Source: Candidatus Obscuribacterales bacterium
GTDB lineage: Bacteria; Cyanobacteriota; Vampirovibrionia; Obscuribacterales; Obscuribacteraceae
DNA length: 64,000 nucleotides
Assembly (NCBI GenBank): GCA_021732025.1
Contig: JAKFVU010000082.1
Location: 124,001-188,000 of the forward strand
Reading direction: 5' to 3'
Below the pieces are notes generated by a model. The model did not search any database, was not told where the DNA came from, and saw only the letters and a list, made by a program, of their open reading frames with translations. A program made the position numbers and the translations under genes. Below, in pieces: positions 9,038-17,972 of this stretch; within the stretch, counting starts at the first letter, position 1; the number at the start of each line of letters is the position of its first letter.

Positions 9038-9964
9038 ATGTTTTCAAAAGCAACAGTAGCTTCTATTTTGGTCGGTTTAACCCTGGCAGGATTTCAAGGT
9101 CCTGTATTGGCGGAGTCGTCAGCCGCTCCTCAAAACGAGAATCAGCAGAAGCAAGAGCTGTCTGGCTACTTCATCTCTTTCAATGGTAGTGCCCGCTCTG
9201 TCAGTCAAGCAAAACTCAATGGCCAGAATGTTATCAGTGCACCTATTGTCACTCTTACTCTGCCAGTCAACATTTCTGGCTACCTGGTGCCAGGTGCCAA
9301 CGAACTAGTACTCGATTACATTAGCAATCCTAAAGATGCAATGACCATTTTGATTGAGAAACGTACTGTTGGTCCAAAGAAGGAAGAGGTGGCCAAAGTA
9401 GTACTTGCAGCTAACGAGTCAAATGGCGCTGCTGCAAAGAAGACAATTTCATTTAATTTGCCCAAAGACCAGCCTTCAAAAGCAATAAAAAACTTGAGCG
9501 ACGATGACAAGAAGGCCATTGAAAAAGAATTACAGAACTACTGGACTGCACTAAACGAACGCAAGCCAGACAAACTAAGAGCGATATATAGAGATTCACT
9601 TGAAGATGAGCGCAAGCTTAGCCCTGAGAGTGCTGCCTACTTCGACAAAATCTTGAATCGTGAGGCTTCTCTGCTTCGCAACCCTGGTATCAAGTTAGCT
9701 CCTCTAGAACCGACAGGTCTTACATTCAAAATTGAAGGCGACGCTGTAAAGCTTTATAGAGAAGATAAAAAGCCATTGCTTTCAAGCAACGAAGTAGATG
9801 TGCAGATAGAACCGGTAATGATTGAAGTGCAAAAGAAGGCTAAAAGTCAGTCACCGTCGAAAGCTACTATGAAACAGCAAATAGTACGCACCCATCTGTA
9901 CTTCAAGCAGAGCAGCCAAGACGGCGTCAACCAATGGTCTGTGTCACTGCCACCAAATGCCTAA
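9038..9964 (+). CDS. exported protein of unknown function upstream of mltG
   Basis: 308 residues from the ATG at 9038. A GTG at 9029 is an in-frame alternative; the AGGAAAG at 9019-9025 is closer to GTG than ideal and a little far from ATG. Residues 1-27 are a Sec signal (ending VLAES). Residues about 40-115 look beta-rich, containing NISGYLVPGANELVLDY. A helical segment at about 155-200 (YWTALNERKPDKLRAIYRDS) resembles an NTF2-like or DUF-type helix that carries small-ligand folds. I do not recognise the family. Its last 8 bases overlap the start of mltG, so the two are translationally coupled and may act together at the cell wall. Confidence 0.75.
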   Translation: MFSKATVASILVGLTLAGFQGPVLAESSAAPQNENQQKQELSGYFISFNGSARSVSQAKLNGQNVISAPIVTLTLPVNISGYLVPGANELVLDYISNPKDAMTILIEKRTVGPKKEEVAKVVLAANESNGAAAKKTISFNLPKDQPSKAIKNLSDDDKKAIEKELQNYWTALNERKPDKLRAIYRDSLEDERKLSPESAAYFDKILNREASLLRNPGIKLAPLEPTGLTFKIEGDAVKLYREDKKPLLSSNEVDVQIEPVMIEVQKKAKSQSPSKATMKQQIVRTHLYFKQSSQDGVNQWSVSLPPNA

Positions 9965-10994
9965 AAAAATACTTCTGGTCCTCGGATTACTTATTGGTAT
10001 TGCGCTTGTAGCGGCAGGCTATGCGCTTGATGCTGAGTTGAAAGCGCCGATTATTCACGACGACCAAGATGTTATTGCTGTTACCCGCGGCATGGCTCTC
10101 GATGAAATACTGAGCAAGCTTGAGCGCAAACACATTTTGCGCAAAGCTTTTATGCTCAAACTGTACGTGCGGCTATCTGGGCTTAAACCTGTAATCCGCG
10201 CTGGCGATTACAAATTTGCTTCACCAATAACTCCGCTGCAAGTATTACAAACACTTGAAGCTGGAGGTATTGAGTTAAACAAGCTGACAGTAATCGAAGG
10301 CTGGACCAGATTTGAAATTGCCGAAGCTATGGCAAAAATCAAAAGTCTCAAGGTTGATAAAAATCAAGCACTGGCTCTTATGAACAAGACTAGCCTGATT
10401 TCTGACATTGACCCTATGGTAAAAAATCTGGAAGGCTATCTTTTCCCTGACACCTATTTTATTCAATCTGATACCAAAGCAGCAGAACTAATTGAGGCTA
10501 TGGTTGCGCGTTTTCGCGCAGTGTGGAGCAAGGTGCAAAATCCGTACAAGCTAACCGCGCACAAAGCTATCACCATGGCTTCGATAATCGAAACAGAAGC
10601 GAAGCTGGAAGAAGAAAGGCCCATCGTCGCTTCAGTAATAAACAATCGCATAGCTCGCAAAATGCCTCTAGCTATGGATTCCACTATTGTTTATGCATCT
10701 AAGATGATTGGCAAATGGAAAGGCAACGGTATCGTTTATCAAAGCGACTTAGATCTAAAAACTCCGTATAACACTAGAAAGTACTACGGTCTGCCGCCTG
10801 GCCCCGTGGGCTCGCCTGGCCAAAGCTCAATAAATGCAGCCCTAATGCCAGCCTCTAGCACTTACATTTATTATGTGCGCGACCCTGCGTTCAACAACGG
10901 CAAGCACAATTTTTATAGCAATCCCCAAGACTTCGAGATCGGAGTGCAAAAACTGCGAGCCTGGGAAGCGAGTCAGAAGAAAGGCGGCCGCTGA
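9957..10994 (+). CDS. mltG: endolytic murein transglycosylase MltG (YceG family)
   Basis: 345 residues with an N-terminal membrane anchor (about 5-25), a LysM-like region, and the YceG domain. The catalytic glutamate is E212 in ASIIETEA. Other family motifs are LEGYLFPDTYFI, LAMDSTIVYA and YYGLPPGPVGSPGQSS. It cleaves nascent glycan strands at the inner membrane and sets their length. The ATG overlaps the stop of the preceding exported protein (ATGCCTAA). Confidence 0.96.
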   Translation: MPKKILLVLGLLIGIALVAAGYALDAELKAPIIHDDQDVIAVTRGMALDEILSKLERKHILRKAFMLKLYVRLSGLKPVIRAGDYKFASPITPLQVLQTLEAGGIELNKLTVIEGWTRFEIAEAMAKIKSLKVDKNQALALMNKTSLISDIDPMVKNLEGYLFPDTYFIQSDTKAAELIEAMVARFRAVWSKVQNPYKLTAHKAITMASIIETEAKLEEERPIVASVINNRIARKMPLAMDSTIVYASKMIGKWKGNGIVYQSDLDLKTPYNTRKYYGLPPGPVGSPGQSSINAALMPASSTYIYYVRDPAFNNGKHNFYSNPQDFEIGVQKLRAWEASQKKGGR

Positions 10995-11087
10995 GCATTA
11001 AAAAGTTTGCTATATGCTTTCATCGACAGCTATTAGCAAACAATACCAGGTACGCTCAAAATAGGCTCTTGGAGACTAGGGATCATT

Positions 11088-11762
11088 ATGCGCATACTCG
11101 TGGCTGAAGACGATCAATTGATGCAGGGCGCGCTTCGCCTTGGCTTGGAGAACAGCGGCTACGCAGTAGATGTAATCGACAACGGCACTGCCGCTGCCTC
11201 GGCCCTAATTGATGTTGACTACGACTTATTGTTGCTTGACCTTGGTTTGCCAGGCCTGGATGGCACAGAAGTCTTGCGGCAAGTACGTAAAAGTGGCCGC
11301 AGTTTGCCGATAATTGTAATTACGGCTCGCGATACTATCGAAGACAAAATCGAGGGATTAGACCTCGGTGCCAATGACTACATCACTAAGCCTTTTGATT
11401 TCCGCGAGCTAGATGCGCGCATTAGAGCCTTCTTGCGCAAAGATACTTTTGGCAACAAGATGGAAATTGTGCACGGCCCTATTCGCTTTGTTACAACCAG
11501 CCGCGAAGTTTTCATCAACGATGTAGCAGCAGAACTTACACCACGCGAGGTAGCGGTACTAGAGCTGCTTCTGCAAAAAGTTGGCCGCATGGTAAGAAAG
11601 AGACAGATGGTAGAACATGTGGGCACCTGGGATGAAGAGCCATCTGACAATGCTATGGAAATTGTAGTACACAGATTGCGGCGCAAACTCGAAGCTTGCG
11701 GCATAAAAATCAGCACCGTTAGGGGCTTTGGCTACATGCTGGACGAGTGGTCTCAAGCGTAA
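11088..11762 (+). CDS. OmpR/QseB-family response regulator
   Basis: 224 residues. Receiver domain 1-118 has the acidic pair ED at 7-9, phosphoacceptor D51 (LLLLDLGLPG) and K101 (YITKPFDF). The C-terminal winged-helix domain (about 128-222) has the family pattern LTPREVAVLELLL and TVRGFGYML. The ATG follows GGAGACTAGGGATCATT, a weak ribosome site. It forms a two-component pair with the kinase directly downstream; signal and regulon are unknown. Confidence 0.95.
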   Translation: MRILVAEDDQLMQGALRLGLENSGYAVDVIDNGTAAASALIDVDYDLLLLDLGLPGLDGTEVLRQVRKSGRSLPIIVITARDTIEDKIEGLDLGANDYITKPFDFRELDARIRAFLRKDTFGNKMEIVHGPIRFVTTSREVFINDVAAELTPREVAVLELLLQKVGRMVRKRQMVEHVGTWDEEPSDNAMEIVVHRLRRKLEACGIKISTVRGFGYMLDEWSQA

Positions 11763-11791
11763 GTAGTGGGTTCAGGTTTAAGGCCGAGGCA

Positions 11792-13219
11792 ATGCAGCGC
11801 TCAATTAGAAAACAATTGTTCCTCTGGCTGGCAATACCGCTTGGTGCCTTGTGGATTTGCAGCACGTTGGCGAGCTTTTATCTGGCTCTAAAATTTTCAA
11901 ACGACACTTATGATCGCGATTTGGTTAACTCTGCCGATTCGGTTGTAGCACGAATTAGAGCAAAGGGTGACCATTTAGTTGTTGACTTGCCGCCAGCAGC
12001 CCAAGCCATTCTAAAGCACGATGATGTCGATAAATTCTATTATGCAGTTCTGAGCAAAACTGGTAAAAATCTTTCTGGTGATACCTTTCTGCCGCTTCCT
12101 GAAAAGCACATCGACGATGCGCCGCAACTTCGCACCATAAAAATGCAAGGACACACGGTGAGACTGGCCGAGATTAGCGCGTCAATACCAGAAGCAGACT
12201 TAGAGCCAGTTATCGTACAAGTTGCCCAGACTATGAATAGTCGCCAGCACCTTTTCGCTCAGATTTTTATGAGTATGGTACTACCGCAGCTATTGATGGT
12301 GTTACTTGGAGTAGCTGCCCTTTCAACAGGAGTAACTCGTGGTCTAAAACCACTGCAACTTTTAAAGGAAGCAATTGCTCGCCGCTCTAAGCACGATCTC
12401 AGCCCGGTGAGCGAAGACATTGCACCAGCCGAGGCGTATCCGCTAGTACTGGCCCTAAACGACTTGCTATCGCGCTTAAGAGAAGACATTAAGGCCCAAC
12501 AACGATTTATTTCTAGTGCCTCACACCAGCTTCGCACTCCTCTTGCAGGCCTTAAGGCCTACTCGAGTCTTGGCGTAGCCTACGATAACATCGATGAAAT
12601 GCGCAGCACCATGAAGCAAATTGACAGTGGTCTAGATCGCACCTCACACCTTGTTACCCAGATGCTTGCCTTAGCGCGCAGTGACTCCAATTCGAATGCT
12701 GCCAGTCAGATGGCCCGAGCTGACCTGAGCTTCGTTGTGTCAGACGTAATCGCCGAAAGAGTGGGCATGGCTGTCGGTAAAAGTATCGATCTCGGCTTTG
12801 ATTCGGCCGAATCTTCAGCAGAGATTGTCGGCGACCAAACTTCACTACAGCACCTTGTAGCCAACCTTCTCGATAACGCTTTAATCTACACACCTCCAGG
12901 TGGAAGAGTGAGCGTACGAATTACCAAACGCGACAATACAATTGAACTAGCGATTTCCGATTCAGGGCCCGGCATTGCCAGCGAAGAGAGAGAAAAGATC
13001 TTCGAGCGTTTTTACCGCATTCCTGGAAGCACTGGCGGGGGATCCGGGCTCGGTCTAGCCATAGTGAAAGATGTGGCAGCCAATCATCATGCCGAAATCC
13101 GCATAGACTCGCCAATTCAAGCTGATAGCGACGACAAACTAGAGCGAGCAGTCGGCACGACATTCACACTGACCTTTCCCGCTTACACAACGGTGGGAAA
13201 GGTAACCGCAAGCAATTAA
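11792..13219 (+). CDS. sensor histidine kinase (QseC/PmrB type)
   Basis: 475 residues from ATG 11792, chosen over the GTG at 11747 (which lies inside the regulator gene) because MQRSIRKQLFLWLAIPLG is a typical start with a first membrane helix. There is a periplasmic 2CSK-like sensor of about 120 residues, a second helix at about 158-182, a short HAMP-like linker, the H-box with H245 in SSASHQLRTPL, then the N, G1 and G2 boxes (LLDNALIYTPP, ISDSGPGI, GGGSGLGLAIV). It should phosphorylate the regulator encoded just upstream. Confidence 0.94.
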   Translation: MQRSIRKQLFLWLAIPLGALWICSTLASFYLALKFSNDTYDRDLVNSADSVVARIRAKGDHLVVDLPPAAQAILKHDDVDKFYYAVLSKTGKNLSGDTFLPLPEKHIDDAPQLRTIKMQGHTVRLAEISASIPEADLEPVIVQVAQTMNSRQHLFAQIFMSMVLPQLLMVLLGVAALSTGVTRGLKPLQLLKEAIARRSKHDLSPVSEDIAPAEAYPLVLALNDLLSRLREDIKAQQRFISSASHQLRTPLAGLKAYSSLGVAYDNIDEMRSTMKQIDSGLDRTSHLVTQMLALARSDSNSNAASQMARADLSFVVSDVIAERVGMAVGKSIDLGFDSAESSAEIVGDQTSLQHLVANLLDNALIYTPPGGRVSVRITKRDNTIELAISDSGPGIASEEREKIFERFYRIPGSTGGGSGLGLAIVKDVAANHHAEIRIDSPIQADSDDKLERAVGTTFTLTFPAYTTVGKVTASN

Positions 13220-13528
13220 AGATATGCTTGACAATAGATTCTTGGGGGCAGATTTTAGTCTCCTTCTATAACACTGAAATTCATGCACCTATGCGTTAAT
13301 TCTGCGCGCAGGCCCTCAAGAGTCACCATCATTACTAGCTCAAATATCAAATAAGTCTCTAGACAATTACAGCTCAGTCATTTCGAGAAATGTGTGCTGT
13401 TATTTTTGGGTAGGTTGACCAGCGCTAGACGACTGGTCTATTATTGGGTCATTGCTCAGCCGACAAAACAGTGTGGCTGAAATTTTCTAATCAGGCATCC
13501 AATACTTATTCAACAAAGTGAGGACCAA
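13220..13528. other. 309-bp intergenic stretch with two short inverted repeats
   Basis: No gene seen. GACCAG/CTGGTC (13417-13422 and 13433-13438) and TCAGCC/GGCTGA (13456-13461 and 13475-13480) could form small hairpins upstream of the aldo/keto reductase gene; the second is followed by AATTTTCT and could be a weak terminator or an operator. No convincing promoter was identified. Confidence 0.4.
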
Positions 13529-14680
13529 ATGGCCAGCAAAGACGCGGTAAAAGAAGTTGTAAGAGAAGCACCAAAAGTTGATAACTCGCGCAAAATTCCG
13601 AGTTTGGCATCCTACTATTTACTGGGCAAATCTGGGCTGCGGGTCTCTCCCTTAGCCTTCGGCACAGGCACTTTTGGAGACGCCTGGGGTGAGCATTGGA
13701 GCACTAGCAAAGCCCAAGCAAAAGAAATACTGGCACGATACCTAGAAGCCGGTGGTAATTTCCTCGACACTGCCGATTCGTATCAAGAAGGGCAGAGCGA
13801 AGAAATTACTGGCGAAATTCTTAGAGAAGTAACTAAGCGCGACAATGTCGTTATTGCAACTAAGTTTACTTTTGGTACTCACCCGGGTGACCCTAATGGC
13901 GGTGGCAACGGCCGCAAACACATGATTGAAGCAGTTGAAGCCTCACTGCGTAGACTCGGCACCGATTATATTGACCTGTACTGGGTCCACAATTGGGACA
14001 CCATGACTCCAGCAGAAGAAGTAATGTCTTCGCTCAACAACCTTGTTCAATCAGGTAAGGTACGCTACATCGGCCTCAGTAACCCACCAGCATGGTATTT
14101 AGGTCGGGCCCAAACTTTGGCAGAATTGCGCGGCTGGGAAAAGCTTGCAGCCATTCAAATGCAATACTCGCTAGCAGTGCGCAATATCGAAAACGAGTAT
14201 GTTGGTGCTGCCCAAGAATTAGGCATCGGCATTGTTCCATGGAGCGCCCTAGCCAATGGCTTGCTCACCGGCAAGTATAAAATTGAAGGCGACAAAGTCA
14301 AAGGCGAAGGCCGAGTAGCCAGTACATGGGTAACTGATCCGACCATTGATCCTACTAGCGCCCAATTGGTTCAGCTAGTAGAAGTCTTAAAATCAGTTGC
14401 GGCTGAGCTTGGAAAAACTCCCGCTCAGGTGGCTCTCAATTGGGTAACCAATAGACCAGGTGTGGTTTCCACTATCATTGGTGCCACTAAACTGTCACAG
14501 CTAGAAGACAACATTCAAGCATTAGAGTTCACCATTCCCGATGAGCAACTAAAAAGACTTGATGAAGCCAGCGCACAGAAGACTGTCTATCCCTATTTCT
14601 TCCACTCTGGTGCCCTGCAAGAAAACGTTAATGCAGTAACTAAGGTGAAGAAAACTCCTAACGGCTATCATTCACGCTAA
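13529..14680 (+). CDS. aldo/keto reductase
   Basis: 383 residues with a GAGGACC ribosome site. The TIM-barrel AKR fold is marked by the catalytic tetrad: Asp and Tyr in FLDTADSYQEG, Lys in VVIATKFTFG, and His in DLYWVHNWDTM, with the NADPH-binding tail STIIGATKLSQLEDN. It reduces aldehydes or ketones with NADPH; the substrate cannot be read from sequence. The ~25-residue N-terminal extension before YYLLGKSGLRVS is lineage-specific. A strong terminator follows. Confidence 0.94.
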   Translation: MASKDAVKEVVREAPKVDNSRKIPSLASYYLLGKSGLRVSPLAFGTGTFGDAWGEHWSTSKAQAKEILARYLEAGGNFLDTADSYQEGQSEEITGEILREVTKRDNVVIATKFTFGTHPGDPNGGGNGRKHMIEAVEASLRRLGTDYIDLYWVHNWDTMTPAEEVMSSLNNLVQSGKVRYIGLSNPPAWYLGRAQTLAELRGWEKLAAIQMQYSLAVRNIENEYVGAAQELGIGIVPWSALANGLLTGKYKIEGDKVKGEGRVASTWVTDPTIDPTSAQLVQLVEVLKSVAAELGKTPAQVALNWVTNRPGVVSTIIGATKLSQLEDNIQALEFTIPDEQLKRLDEASAQKTVYPYFFHSGALQENVNAVTKVKKTPNGYHSR

Positions 14681-14700
14681 CCCACAAACTGCTGAATGAC

Positions 14701-14750
14701 AAAGACAGAGAGCGTACAGGGCATGTGCGCTCTCTGTCTTTATTTTTTAT
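14701..14750 (+). terminator. Rho-independent terminator of the aldo/keto reductase gene
   Basis: Perfect 14-bp stem, AAAGACAGAGAGCG (14701-14714) with its complement at 14728-14741, a 13-base loop, and a T-rich tail (ATTTTTTAT). It also lies just beyond the stop of the convergent SDR gene. Confidence 0.9.
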
Positions 14751-14757
14751 ATAGAAG

Positions 14758-15555
14758 CTAAAGAATAGAGCGAACCACGCCGCCATCTACTCGCAAAGCG
14801 GCACCATTGGTAGCGGCAGCCAGTGGGCTGCAAATATAGGCAACCATGTTAGCTACTTCTTCAGTAGTGGCCAAGCGTTTGAGCAAAGATGTCGGTCTCA
14901 TTTTTTCAAACATCTCGTCTTCAACAGTTTTAGCATCGCTATTGTTCTGCTTGGCCATATCAACAATAAACTGCTCAACACCTTCCGAAGCAGTTGGGCC
15001 AGGCAAAACAGAATTGACAGTGATCTTGGTACCCACTGTAGTTTCAGCTAGACCTCTAGCAACAGCAATCTGGGCAGTTTTTGTCACGCCGTAGTGAATC
15101 ATTTCACTAGGAATATTGACGCCAGACTCGCTTGAGATAAAAATGATTCTGCCCCAATCGCGCTTGCGCATGCCTTCAATGTAATGTCGGCTTAAGCGAA
15201 TGCCGCTCATGACGTTAACTTGAAAAGTACGGAGCCAATCATCGTCAGTAATTTGAGCGAATTCTTTAGGCTCGAAGATACCGACATTGTTGATTAAAAT
15301 GTCCACTTCAGGCAGTTCGCTAGTAAGCTTATTGGCTCCTTCAGCACTGGCCAGATCTGACACCAAGCCAAAGACTTTACCAGCGGGCCCTACTGCTGCT
15401 TGAAGTTTTTTCACCGCTTCATCTACTCGTGCCTGGGTGCGGCCATTGAGATAGACAGTAGCGCCTTCTTTACAGAGCAATTCAGCAATTGCATAACCAA
15501 TTCCGGCCGATGAGCCAGTAACTAATGCCTTAAGGCCCTTTAGCTGCAAATCCAT
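14758..15555 (-). CDS. short-chain dehydrogenase/reductase (SDR)
   Basis: 265 residues, classical SDR length. The Rossmann glycine motif is VTGSSAGIGYA near the N-terminus; NNVG is present, catalytic Ser is in FISSESG, and Tyr/Lys are in YGVTKTA. The NGRT sequence after the second strand suggests NADP preference. The C-terminal AAATNGAALRVDGGVVRSIL is the usual family ending. The start has a GGGAGATC ribosome site. It converges with the aldo/keto reductase gene across a shared terminator. Confidence 0.93.
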   Translation of the reverse strand: MDLQLKGLKALVTGSSAGIGYAIAELLCKEGATVYLNGRTQARVDEAVKKLQAAVGPAGKVFGLVSDLASAEGANKLTSELPEVDILINNVGIFEPKEFAQITDDDWLRTFQVNVMSGIRLSRHYIEGMRKRDWGRIIFISSESGVNIPSEMIHYGVTKTAQIAVARGLAETTVGTKITVNSVLPGPTASEGVEQFIVDMAKQNNSDAKTVEDEMFEKMRPTSLLKRLATTEEVANMVAYICSPLAAATNGAALRVDGGVVRSIL

Positions 15556-15697
15556 AATATTGATCTCCCTAATTTTCGATAAAGCCTAGCATTTTTACCG
15601 CAGCTGATGAGCTAGCCTGACTAACTATGTCAAAATGAAACTGTCCCTGGCGCGTCGGCAAGAATTTGATATTGATGAAAAATAGACAAGCAAGCCA

Positions 15698-16657
15698 ATG
15701 ATAATCCGTTTCATCAAGAGCTTAGTGCGAGAGCTGACCGCTGCTTTTAATCCTGGCGAGTGGACCGCCATAACTAAAAAGCTACGAGCAACAAACAAGC
15801 GAACGTTTCTCTTGACGTTACGCAATCTAATTCCACAACTACTGATTTATTACATACTACTCTCACCAATTGTGGCAGCGCCTTTATACAACACGCTGCT
15901 ATTTCACCCCAGCATGGCTGGCAACTACGACGCACACAATATCGTAGGAGTAAAAATTGAGAATGTCTATTTCAAAAGCAAAAACGGAGCGGATCTCAAC
16001 GGCTGGTTCTTGCCAGCAGCTAAGGCGAAAGGCGCCGTTCTCATAAGTCATGGCAATGGTGGCAACTTAACCAATAGAATGCCTCTGATTGCCATGTTTC
16101 TGCGTCAGGGTTGGTCCGTATTTATATATGACTATCAAGGCTACGGCCGTAGCACTGGCACTCCATCAGTACAGAACATGCGAGATGACAGCTTGGCGGC
16201 GTTTGACTGGCTGCAATCAAACAAGCACTATCAAGATCAAGACATCGTATTGTTTGGTGAATCATTAGGTACAGGCATCGCCTGCCAATTATCAGAGGGG
16301 CGGCAGGTCGCAGGAGTAATTCTGCAGTCTGCCTACACATCTTTAAGAGATCTCGCTCGCGAGAAAATTTTCTGGCTACGGTTCTACCCAGATGCTATGT
16401 TCGCAAAAAATGATCAGCTGAATAATTTGGAAGTTCTAGTCAAACCGCATGCACCACTTTTGCTTATTCATGGTGAGCGAGATAAGGTTATACCTATCGC
16501 ATACTCGCAAAAGCTGAACGAGATTGCACCACCTATAAAGATGTTTGTTCGCCTTCCTGAAGCAGGGCATAATGATATTTACGATATAAACTTCGACCAA
16601 TATACAGCTTCAGTTAACAGATTCTTGAACGCATTGCCGCAAAATGAGCTTCGATAA
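15698..16657 (+). CDS. alpha/beta hydrolase (ABHD13/17-like, membrane-anchored)
   Basis: 319 residues. A hydrophobic helix at about 45-65 precedes the hydrolase domain, so it is likely a membrane-anchored enzyme with its active site outside or at the membrane face. The oxyanion motif HGNGGN, nucleophile Ser in FGESLGTG, Asp in HGERDKVIP and His in PEAGHNDI form a complete triad. Substrate unknown; esterase, thioesterase or peptidase activity are all possible. The ATG lacks a good ribosome site. Confidence 0.88.
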   Translation: MIIRFIKSLVRELTAAFNPGEWTAITKKLRATNKRTFLLTLRNLIPQLLIYYILLSPIVAAPLYNTLLFHPSMAGNYDAHNIVGVKIENVYFKSKNGADLNGWFLPAAKAKGAVLISHGNGGNLTNRMPLIAMFLRQGWSVFIYDYQGYGRSTGTPSVQNMRDDSLAAFDWLQSNKHYQDQDIVLFGESLGTGIACQLSEGRQVAGVILQSAYTSLRDLAREKIFWLRFYPDAMFAKNDQLNNLEVLVKPHAPLLLIHGERDKVIPIAYSQKLNEIAPPIKMFVRLPEAGHNDIYDINFDQYTASVNRFLNALPQNELR

Positions 16658-16658
16658 T

Positions 16659-17105
16659 CTAAGAGCCTAAATACTCGGGGCATTCTTTGGGAAACATAAA
16701 CCGGCTAACATTGCCGAATATTTCATTTCCATTGGCATCTTTGAGGGTAGCAACTCTGATTCCACTACCATCGCTGGTAATTCCCTCATTATCTTCGGTC
16801 ACAGTATAAACACCGTTCGGGTCCGCTTCTGGATAAACACTGCTGAAGTCACTGCCATCGCCCTGCTGGTCAACTATAAGCTTCTGACCAACTAATGAGC
16901 CTGGATAATCATAAGGTGACACAGCCAGAAGGTCATCAGCTTTAGGAAACTCAGGGTTTACAGGATCTTTGCCACCGTGATCTTTAACGATGCACAACGC
17001 CTCAGCCTTGTTCTCGGTAATGCTTGCAATATCGAGCTTCGGAGACTCAGGCTGTTCGCTCTTAAGCTCGCTAACATCATTAATTACATCTTGACGGCCG
17101 GCCAT
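16659..17105 (-). CDS. hypothetical acidic protein
   Basis: 148 residues, strongly acidic, no signal peptide and no membrane segment. An AGGAG ribosome site supports the start. Two features stand out: a Pro-rich middle (KDPVNPEFPKADD) and a C-terminal half that looks beta-rich with repeated Gly-Asp turns (VYTVTEDNEGITSDGSGI). No family recognised. It converges on the hydrolase gene with a 1-base gap. Confidence 0.7.
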   Translation of the reverse strand: MAGRQDVINDVSELKSEQPESPKLDIASITENKAEALCIVKDHGGKDPVNPEFPKADDLLAVSPYDYPGSLVGQKLIVDQQGDGSDFSSVYPEADPNGVYTVTEDNEGITSDGSGIRVATLKDANGNEIFGNVSRFMFPKECPEYLGS

Positions 17106-17213
17106 AAGCTACTCCTGCATCTTCGATAAGCTGTTTTTGGTCAGTTTAATTACTATACCCAGCAAAATGAAGTTTCAGACGACGCTCTATCAGAACGACC
17201 TGACACAGACCAA

Positions 17214-17241
17214 GAGCGCTCCTGAAATTACAGGAGCGCTC
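17214..17241 (-). terminator. hairpin after the hemerythrin gene
   Basis: Perfect 11-bp inverted repeat GAGCGCTCCTG/CAGGAGCGCTC with a 6-base loop, 23 bases past the stop. The following minus-strand sequence is only mildly T-rich, so it may act as a terminator or an mRNA-end stabiliser. Confidence 0.6.
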
Positions 17242-17264
17242 TACAGCAGTCAATGTGTTTAATT

Positions 17265-17816
17265 CTACTTTTTAGATGCCGGTCTGCTGCTAGTTGCAAC
17301 CGACAGGTCTTTTGGCAGTGTTTTCTTAGATAGTTCTCCCTTGCGAGCAATTACTTGCTTGCCTAGTTTCTCTAGGTCTAAGTCAGCAGCTCTGAGTTCT
17401 TCAAATATTTCTTTTTCTTCTTCTTGAACATGATGATTGACTAGTTCGCCTAACACGCATACCTTCGAGTCAAAATGGTCGTCTCCGGCCTTCATCTGTG
17501 AAATTTCAGCCATGAGCAATTTGACTATGTGGTGCTCAGTATCGGCCTCATCCATCATATCTTCTGAATCGTCAGCCGATTTTCTCACAGCAGGATAGAC
17601 AATCTCTTCTTCGACTTTCGCGTGAACAAAGAGCTCTTTGACGATTGTCTTGGCCAATTCATCCTTAGCTTCCAAATCATCTTCTTCTAACTCGCTATAT
17701 TGGAAGAACATTTCTGCAACAGTTTGGTGGTCGTGGTGAAGCACCTGTGTAACATCTGTGAGTTCTGCATCCACAACTTTCTTGGGAGCTGTTTTTTTCG
17801 CTGTAAGTGTTTTCAT
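17265..17816 (-). CDS. hemerythrin HHE-domain protein
   Basis: 183 residues. A four-helix hemerythrin bundle is indicated by the iron-ligand motifs LHHDHQTV, FVHAKVEEEIVYPA, DTEHHIVK and LVNHHVQEEEKEIFEEL, spaced as in HHE proteins. It probably binds a di-iron centre and O2 or NO in the cytoplasm, in stress response or iron handling. The N-terminal ~20 and C-terminal ~20 residues are Lys/Ala/Pro-rich tails. AGGAACG before the ATG supports the start. Confidence 0.93.
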   Translation of the reverse strand: MKTLTAKKTAPKKVVDAELTDVTQVLHHDHQTVAEMFFQYSELEEDDLEAKDELAKTIVKELFVHAKVEEEIVYPAVRKSADDSEDMMDEADTEHHIVKLLMAEISQMKAGDDHFDSKVCVLGELVNHHVQEEEKEIFEELRAADLDLEKLGKQVIARKGELSKKTLPKDLSVATSSRPASKK

Positions 17817-17972
17817 TTTCGTTCCTTTTTGTTGGGTAATTCTAACCTCGTGGGCTTAGACTGCGCTCTGTGACATCAAACGCTTTTATTTGTTCCAAAG
17901 ATATAGAAATTTTTGCTGTCTGTTCTAAATCGAACACAGCAATACAACTCAGGCTGGTAGCCTATATACTAT

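Noticed and set aside
13417-13480. two 6-bp inverted repeats as strong terminator or riboswitch
   Set aside because: Stems too short and no known aptamer pattern; recorded only as intergenic content.
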